A stretch of 64,000 nucleotides of DNA from Bradyrhizobium sp. CCBAU 53338 (GTDB lineage: Bacteria > Pseudomonadota > Alphaproteobacteria > Rhizobiales > Xanthobacteraceae): assembly GCF_015291665.1 (NCBI RefSeq), contig NZ_CP030048.1:6138001-6202000 (forward strand). The letters are read 5' to 3'. The position numbers were made by a program, and so were the translations under genes. Below the pieces are notes generated by a model that saw only the letters and a program-made list of their open reading frames with translations, was not told the DNA's origin and made no database searches. Below are positions 1-7,841 of this stretch, one piece after another (the stretch's first letter is position 1; each line of letters opens with the position of its first letter).

Positions 1-638
1 ATCTTGCGCTGGGCTGCCGCATGCTCGATCAGCGCGCGGAGGCCGTGCGAATGACTGGGCAACACCAGGCGCTGCCGCAGCAGCCAGCCGACATCGACGC
101 TCTTCCTGCGCGCCAGGCCGCAGCCGCGCGGGCCGACCGCGACGATGTTGTCGCGTCCCAAGCTCTCGACGTTGAGATGCAGATCCGCCGAGCGGCCGTA
201 CAGGATGGCGAGGTCCATCTCGCCGCGATGCAGCCATTCGACCAGATGGCCGCTGTAGCTCTCGACGATGCGCAGCGAGATGCCCGGATATTTTTCGACG
301 CAGCGCCGCGCGAAGCGCGCCGACAGCACGCAGCTCACGGTCGGAACCAGGCCGAGCACGACCTGCCCCGACGGCGGCCCCTTCGCCGACTGGATGTCGT
401 CGCGAATCTGGTCGATCTGCCGCACGATGCCGGAGGTGCGCGCCAGCAAAAGGCGCCCGGCTTCGGTCAGCACCATGCCGCGGCCGTTGCGGGTGAACAG
501 CTCCGTGCGCAGCTCGTGCTCCAGCAGCTTGATCTGCCTGGAGAGCGCGGGCTGCGCCACGCGCAGCGTGTCGGAGGCCTTGCTCAGGCTGCCGAGCTCC
601 GCCACGCAACTGAAGGTCCTGAGCTGCCGGAAATCCAT
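1..638 (-). CDS. LysR-family transcriptional regulator (C-terminus beyond window)
   Basis: The reverse strand encodes a LysR-type activator starting MDFRQLRTFSCVAELGS, with a winged helix-turn-helix in the first 60 residues (SLSKASDTLRVAQPALSRQI) followed by the start of the periplasmic-binding-like effector domain. About 212 codons are present; the rest lies left of position 1. The ATG at 638 is preceded by AGGA. It is divergent from the acyl-CoA dehydrogenase at 764, and the 125-nt gap carries a CTAT-N11-ATAG motif and a perfect 8-bp inverted repeat, so it probably controls the 764-5653 genes and itself. The effector is not known; an organic acid or CoA thioester of the adjacent pathway is an inference. 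Confidence 0.93.
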   Translation of the reverse strand, partial: MDFRQLRTFSCVAELGSLSKASDTLRVAQPALSRQIKLLEHELRTELFTRNGRGMVLTEAGRLLLARTSGIVRQIDQIRDDIQSAKGPPSGQVVLGLVPTVSCVLSARFARRCVEKYPGISLRIVESYSGHLVEWLHRGEMDLAILYGRSADLHLNVESLGRDNIVAVGPRGCGLARRKSVDVGWLLRQRLVLPSHSHGLRALIEHAAAQRK

Positions 639-669
639 GCTTGCCAATCCTGGAAGGCTACTCCATACG

Positions 670-688
670 CTATAGCAAATGAGCATAG
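670..688. promoter_or_regulatory. Candidate LysR box (CTAT-N11-ATAG)
   Basis: CTAT at 670-673 and ATAG at 685-688 form an inverted repeat separated by 11 nt, the classical T-N11-A geometry of LysR recognition sites. It sits between the divergent regulator and acyl-CoA dehydrogenase genes, about 75 nt before the latter's start. Confidence 0.5.
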
Positions 689-694
689 GGGGCT

Positions 695-714
695 GGCGTT
701 GTTTTCACAACGCC
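695..714. promoter_or_regulatory. 8-bp perfect inverted repeat between LysR gene and its target
   Basis: GGCGTTGT (695-702), loop TTTC, ACAACGCC (707-714). Located 7 nt after the LysR box and 50 nt before the acyl-CoA dehydrogenase start. It could be a second regulator half-site (activation site) or an mRNA hairpin; the sequence alone does not decide. Confidence 0.4.
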
Positions 715-763
715 GGAGGATCGGCCGGCGTTATCTTAACTGCCGCTACCAACGGGAAACGCC

Positions 764-1933
764 ATGACTGAGCAACACCACAGCGAAGATTACGCCGACA
801 TCCGCGAAGCCGTCGCAAAGCTTTGTGCGCAGTTTCCCGGCGAGTACTGGCGCAAGCTCGACCGCGAGATGGCCTACCCCAAGGCTTTCGTCGACGCGCT
901 GACGCAGGCCGGCTATCTCTCGGTGCTGATCCCCGAAGAATATGGTGGCGCCGGCCTGAAGCTTTCCGCCGCGGCGGCGATCCTGGAAGAGATCCAGCGT
1001 GCCGGCTGCAACGGCGGCGGCTGCCATGCCCAGATGTACACGATGGGCACCGTGCTGCGGCACGGCAACGCCGAGCAGAAGGCAAAATACCTGCCGAAGA
1101 TCGCGAGCGGCGAATTGCGCCTGCAGGCGTTCGGCGTCACCGAGCCGACCAGCGGCACCGACACGTCATCGCTGAAGACCTTCGCGCGCAAGGAAGGCAA
1201 CGACAGCTACATCGTCAATGGCCAGAAGATCTGGACCAGCCGCGCCGAGCATTCGGACCTGATGGTGCTGCTGGCGCGCACCACGCCAAAGGAGCAGGCC
1301 AAGAAGCGGACCGATGGCCTGTCGGTGTTCATCGTCGACATGCGCGAGGCCAGGAACAACGGCCTCGAGATCCGCCCGATCCGCACCATGATGAACCACG
1401 CCACGACCGAAGTGTTCTTTACCGACATGAAGGTTCCGGCGGAGAACCTGATCGGCGAAGAAGGCAAGGGTTTTCGTTACATCCTTTCCGGCATGAACGC
1501 CGAGCGCATCCTGATCGCCGCCGAGTGCGTCGGCGACGCCAAATGGTTCATTGCCAAGGCGACCAACTACGCCAGGGAGCGCACGGTGTTCGGCCGACCG
1601 ATCGGCCAGAACCAGGGCATCCAGTTCCCGATCGCGAAGGCCTACGCCTCGATGCGGGCGGCCGAGCTGATGGTGAAGGAAGCCACGCGCAAATACGAGG
1701 CCGGGCTCGACTGCGGCGCGGAGGCCAACATGGCCAAGATGCTGGCCGCCGATGCGTCCTGGGAAGCGGCGAACGCCTGCATCCAGACCCATGGCGGCTT
1801 CGGCTTTGCCGAGGAATACGACGTCGAGCGCAAGTTCCGGGAGACGCGGCTCTATCAGGTCGCGCCGATCTCGACCAACCTGGTGCTGTCCTTCGTCGCC
1901 GAGCATGTGCTCGGCATGCCCCGCTCGTACTGA
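764..1933 (+). CDS. Acyl-CoA dehydrogenase family protein
   Basis: A 389-residue flavoprotein of the acyl-CoA dehydrogenase family, with the three usual domains: helical N-terminus, central beta domain (FGVTEPTSGTD at about 125, then the WTSRAEHSDLMVLLARTT segment) and a C-terminal helical bundle with RTVFGRPIGQNQGIQFPIA and the QTHGGFGFAEEYDVERKFRE segment. FAD-dependent alpha,beta-oxidation of an acyl-CoA is the expected chemistry. The position that in medium-chain enzymes holds the catalytic Glu (EGT motif) reads VAPIST, as in several subfamilies that take the base from another helix, so the substrate is open. First gene of the likely operon 764-5653; 9 nt separate it from the CoA-transferase gene. 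Confidence 0.93.
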   Translation: MTEQHHSEDYADIREAVAKLCAQFPGEYWRKLDREMAYPKAFVDALTQAGYLSVLIPEEYGGAGLKLSAAAAILEEIQRAGCNGGGCHAQMYTMGTVLRHGNAEQKAKYLPKIASGELRLQAFGVTEPTSGTDTSSLKTFARKEGNDSYIVNGQKIWTSRAEHSDLMVLLARTTPKEQAKKRTDGLSVFIVDMREARNNGLEIRPIRTMMNHATTEVFFTDMKVPAENLIGEEGKGFRYILSGMNAERILIAAECVGDAKWFIAKATNYARERTVFGRPIGQNQGIQFPIAKAYASMRAAELMVKEATRKYEAGLDCGAEANMAKMLAADASWEAANACIQTHGGFGFAEEYDVERKFRETRLYQVAPISTNLVLSFVAEHVLGMPRSY

Positions 1934-1942
1934 GGTCGCATC

Positions 1943-3040
1943 ATGGGAGCACTTGACGGGATCAGGGTGATTGCGGTCGAGCAGGCGGTGGCCGCGCCGT
2001 TCTGCACCTCGCGCCTGGCGGATGCCGGCGCCGAGGTGATCAAGATCGAGCGGCCCGAAGGCGATTTCGCCCGTGGCTATGACGCGGCCGCCAAGGGCCA
2101 GAGCAGCTATTTCGTCTGGCTCAACCGCGGCAAGCAATCCGCCGTGGTCGACCTCGCCACCAAGGAGGGCCGCGCCGAGCTGGAAAAGCTCATCGCGAGC
2201 GCCGACATACTGGTGCAGAACCTCAAGCCGGGCTCGATGGACAAGCTCGGCTTCTCCCGGGCGCGGCTTCTGAAGGACTATCCGAAGCTGATCTCGTGCA
2301 CGATCACCGGCTATGGCGACGAGGGCCCCTACGCGCATCGCAAGGCCTACGACCTGCTGATCCAGGCCGAGAGCGGCCTTGCCTCGATCACCGGCAATCC
2401 TGACGGCGCCTCCCGCGTCGGCGTGTCGATCGTGGACGTCGCGACCGGCGCCACGGCGCATGCGGCGATCCTCGAAGCGCTGATCGCGCGCGGCCGCACC
2501 GGCAAGGGTGCGGACATCCGCATCTCCATGTTCGACGTGATGGCGGACTGGTGCACCGTGCCGCTGCTCAACGCCGAGGCCGGCAATCCGCCCAAGCGCA
2601 TGGGGCTGCGCCATCCCTCGATCGCGCCCTATGGCGTGTTCACCTCGAAGGACGGCAAGGACATCCTGATCTCGATCCAGAGCGAGCGCGAGTGGAAGAC
2701 GCTGTGCGCCGAGGTGCTGGACCAGCCCAATCTGCCCGCCGACCCCCGCGTCGCCAACATGGTGGAGCGCGTGCGCAACCGCGACTTCACCGACACGACG
2801 GTCGCTGACATCTTCGGCAAGCTGACTCGGGACGAACTGCTGAAGCGGCTGTCCGACGCCGACATTGCGTTCGCCGAGGTCAACACCATGACCGATCTCA
2901 CCAACCATCCGCATCTGCGCCGCATCGAGGTGGACACGCCGAATGGCCGCGTCAGCTATCCCGCGCCCGCGCCGATCATCGTCGGCGAGACGCGCAGCTA
3001 CGGCGCCGTGCCGGCGATCGGCGAGAATCCGAAAAGGTAG
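1943..3040 (+). CDS. Family III CoA-transferase (CaiB/BaiF)
   Basis: A 365-residue class III CoA-transferase. It opens with LDGIRVIAVEQAVAAPFCTSRL, has the ADAGAEVIKIERPEGD segment near 30-45, and the YDLLIQAESGLASITG stretch carrying the Asp expected to form the aspartyl-CoA/oxalyl-type anhydride intermediate. These enzymes move CoA between carboxylic acids in the cytosol. It lies between an acyl-CoA dehydrogenase (9 nt upstream) and an HTD2-like hydratase (15 nt downstream), a grouping typical of C4-C5 dicarboxylate-CoA or branched acyl-CoA metabolism. Donor and acceptor cannot be read from sequence. Confidence 0.93.
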   Translation: MGALDGIRVIAVEQAVAAPFCTSRLADAGAEVIKIERPEGDFARGYDAAAKGQSSYFVWLNRGKQSAVVDLATKEGRAELEKLIASADILVQNLKPGSMDKLGFSRARLLKDYPKLISCTITGYGDEGPYAHRKAYDLLIQAESGLASITGNPDGASRVGVSIVDVATGATAHAAILEALIARGRTGKGADIRISMFDVMADWCTVPLLNAEAGNPPKRMGLRHPSIAPYGVFTSKDGKDILISIQSEREWKTLCAEVLDQPNLPADPRVANMVERVRNRDFTDTTVADIFGKLTRDELLKRLSDADIAFAEVNTMTDLTNHPHLRRIEVDTPNGRVSYPAPAPIIVGETRSYGAVPAIGENPKR

Positions 3041-3055
3041 GAAGAGCGAGGCATC

Positions 3056-3907
3056 ATGACCGAGAAGCTCGACGTCGATCACCTCCGGCAATGGATCGGC
3101 CGCAGCACCGAGGCCACCGACATCGTCACCGCGCAGCTCGTGAAGGGCCTGCGCGCGACGCTGTTCCAGGATGTCGGCGAGCCCAAGGCCGGCGATGCCG
3201 CACCGTTCACCGTGCATTGGTGCCTGGCGCAGCCGGTGTTTCCGATGTCGATGCTCGGGCCCGACGGCCACCCGACCCGCGGCGGTTTCCTGCCGCCGGT
3301 GCCGCTGCCGCGGCGGATGTGGGCCGGCGGCGAGATCGAGTTCCTGCAGCCATTGCGCGTCGGTGATGAATCGACGCGGACCTCGCGCATTGCCGATGTG
3401 CAGGTGAAGACGGGCTCGACCGGCACGCTCTGCTTCGTCTCGGTCGAGCACAGCATTTCCTCGCCACGGGGCGTTTCCATCCGCGAACGCCAGGACATCG
3501 TCTATCGCGAGATGACCAGCAGCGCGCCCGCGAGCGCGAAGGCCCCGTCCCCGCCGCCGAAGGCGCAGCACCGCGAGACGCATGTCTCCGATCCCGTGCT
3601 GCTGTTTCGCTACTCCGCGCTGACTTTCAACGGCCACCGCATCCATTACGACCGCGACTACGTCACCAAGGTCGAGGGCTATCCGGGCCTGATCTTCCAC
3701 GGCCCCCTGCAAGCCGCGCTCATCATCGAGATGGCGGCAAAGCTCCGCAGCGGCAAGCCGCCGAAGAAGTTTACCTATCGCGGCCTGCAGCCGCTGTTCG
3801 AGGGCAGCGAGTTCTCCATCAATGCCAACGAGACCGACGCTGGCATGGAGCTGTGGACCGCGAATGCCGAGGGACAGCCGACGATGAAGGGCACGGCGGT
3901 GTGGTGA
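3056..3907 (+). CDS. HTD2/FAS1-like dehydratase, mesaconyl/itaconyl-CoA hydratase type
   Basis: A 283-residue protein of the HTD2 / N-terminal MaoC-like dehydratase group: tandem hot-dog folds with a conserved first half (HWCLAQPVFPMSMLGPDGHP, then RMWAGGEIEFLQPLRVGDE) and a second half containing FRYSALTFNGHRIHYD, the hydratase-type motif, followed by GYPGLIFHGPLQAAL. Bacterial relatives are annotated as mesaconyl-C4-CoA or itaconyl-CoA hydratases. With an upstream CoA-transferase this fits activation then hydration of an unsaturated dicarboxylic acid, but related acyl-CoA dehydratases also exist; the substrate is an inference. Confidence 0.85.
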   Translation: MTEKLDVDHLRQWIGRSTEATDIVTAQLVKGLRATLFQDVGEPKAGDAAPFTVHWCLAQPVFPMSMLGPDGHPTRGGFLPPVPLPRRMWAGGEIEFLQPLRVGDESTRTSRIADVQVKTGSTGTLCFVSVEHSISSPRGVSIRERQDIVYREMTSSAPASAKAPSPPPKAQHRETHVSDPVLLFRYSALTFNGHRIHYDRDYVTKVEGYPGLIFHGPLQAALIIEMAAKLRSGKPPKKFTYRGLQPLFEGSEFSINANETDAGMELWTANAEGQPTMKGTAVW

Positions 3908-3917
3908 CGGCGACACC

Positions 3918-3998
3918 GTCATTCCGGGACGGTCCGCCGGACCGGACCCGGAATCTCGAAATTCCGGGATCCATGCTTTGCATCGCCCCGGGATGACG
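3918..3998. repeat. Palindromic interspersed element (GTCATTCCGGG...CCCGGGATGAC type)
   Basis: Core inverted repeat CCCGGAAT (3947-3954), loop CTCGAA, ATTCCGGG (3961-3968), flanked by GTCATTCCGGG at the left and CCCCGGGATGAC at the right. Elements of this look are scattered through intergenic DNA of Bradyrhizobium and Rhodopseudomonas genomes. It separates the hydratase gene from the ThDP enzyme and may terminate or attenuate transcription between them. Confidence 0.65.
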
Positions 3999-4030
3999 AA
4001 CGAAACAATAAGCAGCGGGGAACGGAAACC

Positions 4031-5653
4031 ATGTCCAAGAACGGCAAGACCGGCAGCAAGTCCGTCACCGTCAAGCAGGCGACGCTCGACCTGCTGCGCG
4101 CGTTCGGCATCAGACGCGTGTTCGGCAACCCCGGCTCGACCGAGCTTCCGTTCCTGAGCGACTGGCCCGACGACATCGACTACGTGCTGGCGCTGCAGGA
4201 AGCTTCCGCCGTCGGCATGGCCGACGGTTACGCGCAGGCGACACGCAATGCCGGCTTCATCAACCTTCATTCGGCGGCCGGCGTCGGCAACGCGCTCGGC
4301 AACATCTACACCGCGCATCGCAACCAGACGCCGCTGGTGATCACCGCCGGCCAGCAGGCGCGCTCGATCCTGCCGCTGCAGGCATTTCTTTACGCCGAGC
4401 GCGCCTCGGAATTTCCGCGGCCCTACGTCAAATACAGCGTCGAGCCGGCGCGGCCCGAAGACGTCCCGGCCGCGATCGCACGCGCCTATTACACCGCGAT
4501 GCAGCCGCCGTGCGGGCCGACCTTCGTGTCGATCCCGATCGACGATTGGGCCCATGCCGCAGCGCCAGTCGAAGCGCGCAAAGTCAGCCGCGAGATCGGC
4601 CCCGAATTCGATGCGATGAAGGCGCTTGTCGCGGCGCTTGGTTCCGCAAAACACCCTGCCCTGGTCGTCGGTCCCGGCGTCGACCGCGCCGGCACGGTGG
4701 ATCTGATGGTGCGCGTCGCCGAGAAGGCAAGGGCCAGCGTCTGGGTCAGCCCGTTCTCGGCGCGCTGCTCGTTCCCCGAGCGTCATCCGCAATTCGCAGG
4801 CTTCCTGCACGCCTCGCCGGCACAGCTCTCCGATGCGCTCCGCGAGCACGACCTCGTCGTCGTGATCGGCGCACCTGTTTTCACCTTCCACGTCGAGGGC
4901 CACGCCGCGATCTTCGATGGCGGCGCGACGATCTTCCAGATCACCGACGATGCGGACGCGGCCGCGGTGACGCCGGTTGGCACCAGCATCATCGCCACGA
5001 TGAAGCCGGCGCTGAGCCTGCTGCTCGACATGCTCCCGGACAGCAAACGCGCCGCGCCAAAGGGCCGCACGCTGCCGCCGGCGCCGCAGGCCGCCGATCC
5101 GCTGCCGGTCGAATTCCTGCTGCATTCGCTGTCGCAGGCGATGCCTGAAGGCGCCTCGCTGGTCGAGGAAGTGCCCTCGCACCGGCCGGCGATGCAAAAA
5201 TTCCTGCCGATGCGCGGCCAGGACAGTTTCTACACCATGGCGAGCGGCGGCCTCGGCTACTCCCTGCCCGCCGCCGTCGGCATGGCTCTCGGCAAACCGA
5301 ACCAACGCACGGTCTGCCTGATCGGCGACGGTTCGGCGATGTATTCGATCCAGGCGCTGTGGACGGCGGCCCAGCGAAAGCTGCCGCTGACCATCGTCGT
5401 CATCAACAATTCCGGCTACGGCGCGATGCGCTCGTTCAGCCAGGTGATGCAGGTGCGCAATGTGCCGGGACTGGAATTGCCGGGGATCGATTTCGTGCGG
5501 CTCGCCGAAGGCATGGGCTGCCATGCGGTGCGCGTGAGCAAGGCCGCCGAGCTCGGTGAGGCGCTGAAGCGCGGGATGGCGCACAAGGGCACGAGCCTCG
5601 TCGAGGTCGTCGTGGATTCGGCGGTGCCGGTCCTGTACGGGCAGAAGCATTAG
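4031..5653 (+). CDS. mdlC: Benzoylformate decarboxylase-like ThDP-dependent enzyme
   Basis: A 540-residue ThDP enzyme most like benzoylformate decarboxylase. The residues known to matter in that enzyme are all recognisable: Ser36 in FGNPGSTELPF, Glu57 in LALQEASAVGMADG (cofactor activation), His80 in NLHSAAGVGNALG, and a second His at 287 in APVFTFHVEGH. The C-terminal ThDP/Mg site is GDGSAMYSIQALWTAAQ ending in NN. Pyr, central and PP domains are in the usual order and length. It would decarboxylate a 2-oxo acid to an aldehyde in the cytosol. The N-terminus is about 10 residues longer than the Pseudomonas enzyme. Specificity for benzoylformate is likely from these residues but not proven; a related 2-oxo acid is the alternative. 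Confidence 0.88.
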   Translation: MSKNGKTGSKSVTVKQATLDLLRAFGIRRVFGNPGSTELPFLSDWPDDIDYVLALQEASAVGMADGYAQATRNAGFINLHSAAGVGNALGNIYTAHRNQTPLVITAGQQARSILPLQAFLYAERASEFPRPYVKYSVEPARPEDVPAAIARAYYTAMQPPCGPTFVSIPIDDWAHAAAPVEARKVSREIGPEFDAMKALVAALGSAKHPALVVGPGVDRAGTVDLMVRVAEKARASVWVSPFSARCSFPERHPQFAGFLHASPAQLSDALREHDLVVVIGAPVFTFHVEGHAAIFDGGATIFQITDDADAAAVTPVGTSIIATMKPALSLLLDMLPDSKRAAPKGRTLPPAPQAADPLPVEFLLHSLSQAMPEGASLVEEVPSHRPAMQKFLPMRGQDSFYTMASGGLGYSLPAAVGMALGKPNQRTVCLIGDGSAMYSIQALWTAAQRKLPLTIVVINNSGYGAMRSFSQVMQVRNVPGLELPGIDFVRLAEGMGCHAVRVSKAAELGEALKRGMAHKGTSLVEVVVDSAVPVLYGQKH

Positions 5654-5659
5654 AGGGCA

Positions 5660-6436
5660 CTACGCCGCCAGAAATCCCCCGTCCGCCGCCAGCACGTGGC
5701 CGACTACATAAGACGACGCATCCGAGGATAGCCACACCACGGCTTCCGCCACCTCCTCCGGCGTGCCCATCCGCCGCAGCGGCAGGCCGGCGCCGACGGT
5801 CGCGACATCGCCGACGCCGGCGCTCAGCATCATGTCGGTGATGACACGGCCGGGTGCGATCGCGTTGATGCGGATGCCGCGCGGGGCGCTCTCCATCGCG
5901 GCAGAGCGGGTCAGCGAAATCGCGGCGGCCTTCGAGGCCGAATAGAGCGCGAAGCCCGGATTGGGATTGCGCACGCCGCTGACGGAGGCGTTGACCACGA
6001 TGCTGCCGCGCCCCTGCGCCAGCATGACAGGCAATTGATGACGCAGGCAGAGAAACAGCGCGCGAACATTGGTGTCGAACACGCTGTCGTAGATATCAGT
6101 GCCCTGCTCCTCCAGCGGCGCGCGGCGTTCCTGGAAGCCGGCATTGTTGAAGGCGACATCGAGACGGCCGCAGCGCTCGACGGCGGTGCCGACGAGGCGC
6201 GCGACGTCATCTTCTTGCGTGATGTCCGTCTTCAGCGCGACCGCTTCGGCGCCGAGTTCGCGGCACGCCGCGGCTGCAGCGTCGATCTCGGCCTCGCGCC
6301 GGCCCGCGACAATGATTGCCTCGGCGCCCTCGGACGCCATCCGCAGCGCCGTGGCGCGGCCGATGCCGCTGCCGCCGCCCGTGACGAGGCAGACCTTGCC
6401 TCTCATCCGCTGGCCGGTTGGCAAGGTTCCGCTCAT
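5660..6436 (-). CDS. SDR-family oxidoreductase, MarR-linked
   Basis: Short-chain dehydrogenase/reductase of 258 residues. It has the classical TGGGSGIG nucleotide-binding motif near residue 19, NNAG, the catalytic Ser in NASVSG, YSASK (Tyr/Lys pair) and the terminal ADGG. The ATG at 6436 gives the normal family length; the frame stays open further upstream, through the MarR operator, but that extension looks nothing like an SDR. Substrate unknown; probably an NAD(P)-dependent alcohol or ketone. It is divergent from the MarR gene and its start is 36 nt from the edge of the operator at 6472-6500, so direct repression by MarR is likely. It converges on the decarboxylase gene with a 6-nt gap. Confidence 0.92.
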   Translation of the reverse strand: MSGTLPTGQRMRGKVCLVTGGGSGIGRATALRMASEGAEAIIVAGRREAEIDAAAAACRELGAEAVALKTDITQEDDVARLVGTAVERCGRLDVAFNNAGFQERRAPLEEQGTDIYDSVFDTNVRALFLCLRHQLPVMLAQGRGSIVVNASVSGVRNPNPGFALYSASKAAAISLTRSAAMESAPRGIRINAIAPGRVITDMMLSAGVGDVATVGAGLPLRRMGTPEEVAEAVVWLSSDASSYVVGHVLAADGGFLAA

Positions 6437-6471
6437 GGCCCACTCCAAAACGCTTGCGCGCGCCGTTGCGC

Positions 6472-6500
6472 GCATATAGTTGTATGATACAACTATATGC
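6472..6500. promoter_or_regulatory. 29-nt perfect palindromic operator for the MarR regulator
   Basis: GCATATAGTTGTAT (6472-6485), central G, ATACAACTATATGC (6487-6500): fourteen perfectly paired positions per arm. It lies between the divergent SDR and MarR genes in AT-rich sequence suited to a promoter, and one upstream ATG for the MarR frame (6497) falls inside it. MarR dimers bind such symmetric sites. Confidence 0.8.
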
Positions 6501-6511
6501 CGGGAGTCAAG

Positions 6512-6973
6512 ATGGCTGAGCTTTCGCTGATCGACGACATCCGCTCTGCCTCGCGGTTGATGGTGCGTGAGCTCGGCTTCATGGATGCGACGGTGGCGGA
6601 ATCGAACTATCCGCCGTCGGCCGTGCACACGATCCTGGAGATCGGCATCCGCGGCCCGCTGACGTCGGGCGAGCTCGGCGCGTTCCTGCACCTGGAGAAA
6701 TCCAGCGTCAGCCGCCTGGTGCGCAAGCTGGTCGATTGCGGCGAGCTACGTGAGACGCCCGATGAATCGGATGCCCGCAGCAAGCTGTTGTCGCTGACGG
6801 CAAAAGGCCGGCGAACGCTGGAGGCGCTGCATGCGTTCGGCCGCCGGCAGGTGCGCGGAGCGCTGGCCGCGCTGTCGGAGGCCGAGCGGCGCACGGTGCG
6901 CGAGGGGATGATGCTCTATGCACGGGCGCTCAGGCAGAGCCGCATCGCTGACGAAGCAGAAGCGGCCGCCTAG
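6512..6973 (+). CDS. MarR-family transcriptional regulator
   Basis: A 153-residue winged-helix regulator. The recognition region runs TSGELGAFLHLEKSSVSRLVRKLVDCGEL followed by a wing with DESDARSKLLSLTAKGRR, characteristic of MarR. I prefer ATG 6512 because GGGAG lies 5 nt before it, whereas the in-frame ATG at 6497 sits inside the palindromic operator. It is divergent from the SDR gene at 5660-6436 and probably represses both that gene and itself, released by a small aromatic or carbonyl compound (inferred from family behaviour). Confidence 0.92.
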   Translation: MAELSLIDDIRSASRLMVRELGFMDATVAESNYPPSAVHTILEIGIRGPLTSGELGAFLHLEKSSVSRLVRKLVDCGELRETPDESDARSKLLSLTAKGRRTLEALHAFGRRQVRGALAALSEAERRTVREGMMLYARALRQSRIADEAEAAA

Positions 6974-6974
6974 C

Positions 6975-7769
6975 CTACTTCCCGAACTGCTCTCGCATCT
7001 TCGCCTGGATCTTGGCCATGCCGCCGATCCAGCGGTCGTAATTCTCGGTCTTCTTGCGCATATAGCCGAGCACCTGGGGGTGCGGCAGGATCAGGAACGT
7101 CTCCTGCTCGAGGCCGGCGAGGACGTCCTTGGCGACCTGCTCGGGCGAGAGATCGCCATCGCCGGATTGCGGGCCCTTGGGGATCGAGCGCAGCATGTTG
7201 GTGTCGACGCCCTGCGGGCAGAGAATCGAGACCTTGATGTTGTCGGCCTTGTGCGAGATCGCGAGATTTTCGGCAAAGCCGACCGCGGCGTGCTTCGTCG
7301 TCGAATAAGCCGGGCTGCCGACCTGCGACAGCAGGCCCGCGGCCGAGATGGTGTTGAGGAAATAGCCGCCGCCGCGCGACTTCATGCGGGGGACGAGATG
7401 CCGCGCCGCGTAGACATGGGCCATCACGTGGATCGCCCAGCTGCGCTGCCAGGGCTCATCGGACGCGCCGCCGGCGTTGACCGACATCGGATCGAAGCCG
7501 CCGCCGATGCCGGCATTGGAGCAGAACAACGCGATGGGGCCGAACTGCCGCTCGGTCTCATCGATGACGTGCGAAATATCCTTTTCCTGCGCGACGTCGC
7601 ATTTGAACGCCGCGCCATCAACCGTCGCCGCGACGGCGCGCGCGTTGGCGGCATCCATGTCCGCGACCACGACCTTGGAAGCACCTGCCCTGTGAAACGC
7701 CTCGCACAGCGCCTTGCCGATGCCATTTGCGCCGCCCGTGACGACCACGACCTTGCCGGTCACCTGCAT
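6975..7769 (-). CDS. SDR-family NAD(P)-dependent oxidoreductase
   Basis: A 264-residue short-chain dehydrogenase: TGGANGIGKALCEAF at the N-terminus, CSNAGIGGG in place of NNAG, catalytic Ser in LNTISAAG, YSTTKHA with the Tyr/Lys pair, and a C-terminal tail PEQVAKDVLAGLEQETFLI. The long basic C-terminal end (MRKKTENYDRWI) is typical of SDRs acting on larger lipophilic substrates. It converges on the MarR gene with a 1-nt gap between stop codons, so the two are probably separate transcription units. Substrate unknown. Confidence 0.92.
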   Translation of the reverse strand: MQVTGKVVVVTGGANGIGKALCEAFHRAGASKVVVADMDAANARAVAATVDGAAFKCDVAQEKDISHVIDETERQFGPIALFCSNAGIGGGFDPMSVNAGGASDEPWQRSWAIHVMAHVYAARHLVPRMKSRGGGYFLNTISAAGLLSQVGSPAYSTTKHAAVGFAENLAISHKADNIKVSILCPQGVDTNMLRSIPKGPQSGDGDLSPEQVAKDVLAGLEQETFLILPHPQVLGYMRKKTENYDRWIGGMAKIQAKMREQFGK

Positions 7770-7841
7770 GCGACGTCTCCTCTCTCTTATACAGCGCTTC
7801 GCTCGTATGCCGCTTGGCTTATGCCGCTTCGCGGAACTTAG

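Noticed and set aside
1166..5650. A 1494-codon open frame on the minus strand
   Set aside because: It is antisense to four recognisable genes (764-5653), has the Arg/His/Ala/Leu-rich composition of a GC-rich shadow frame and contains no domain.
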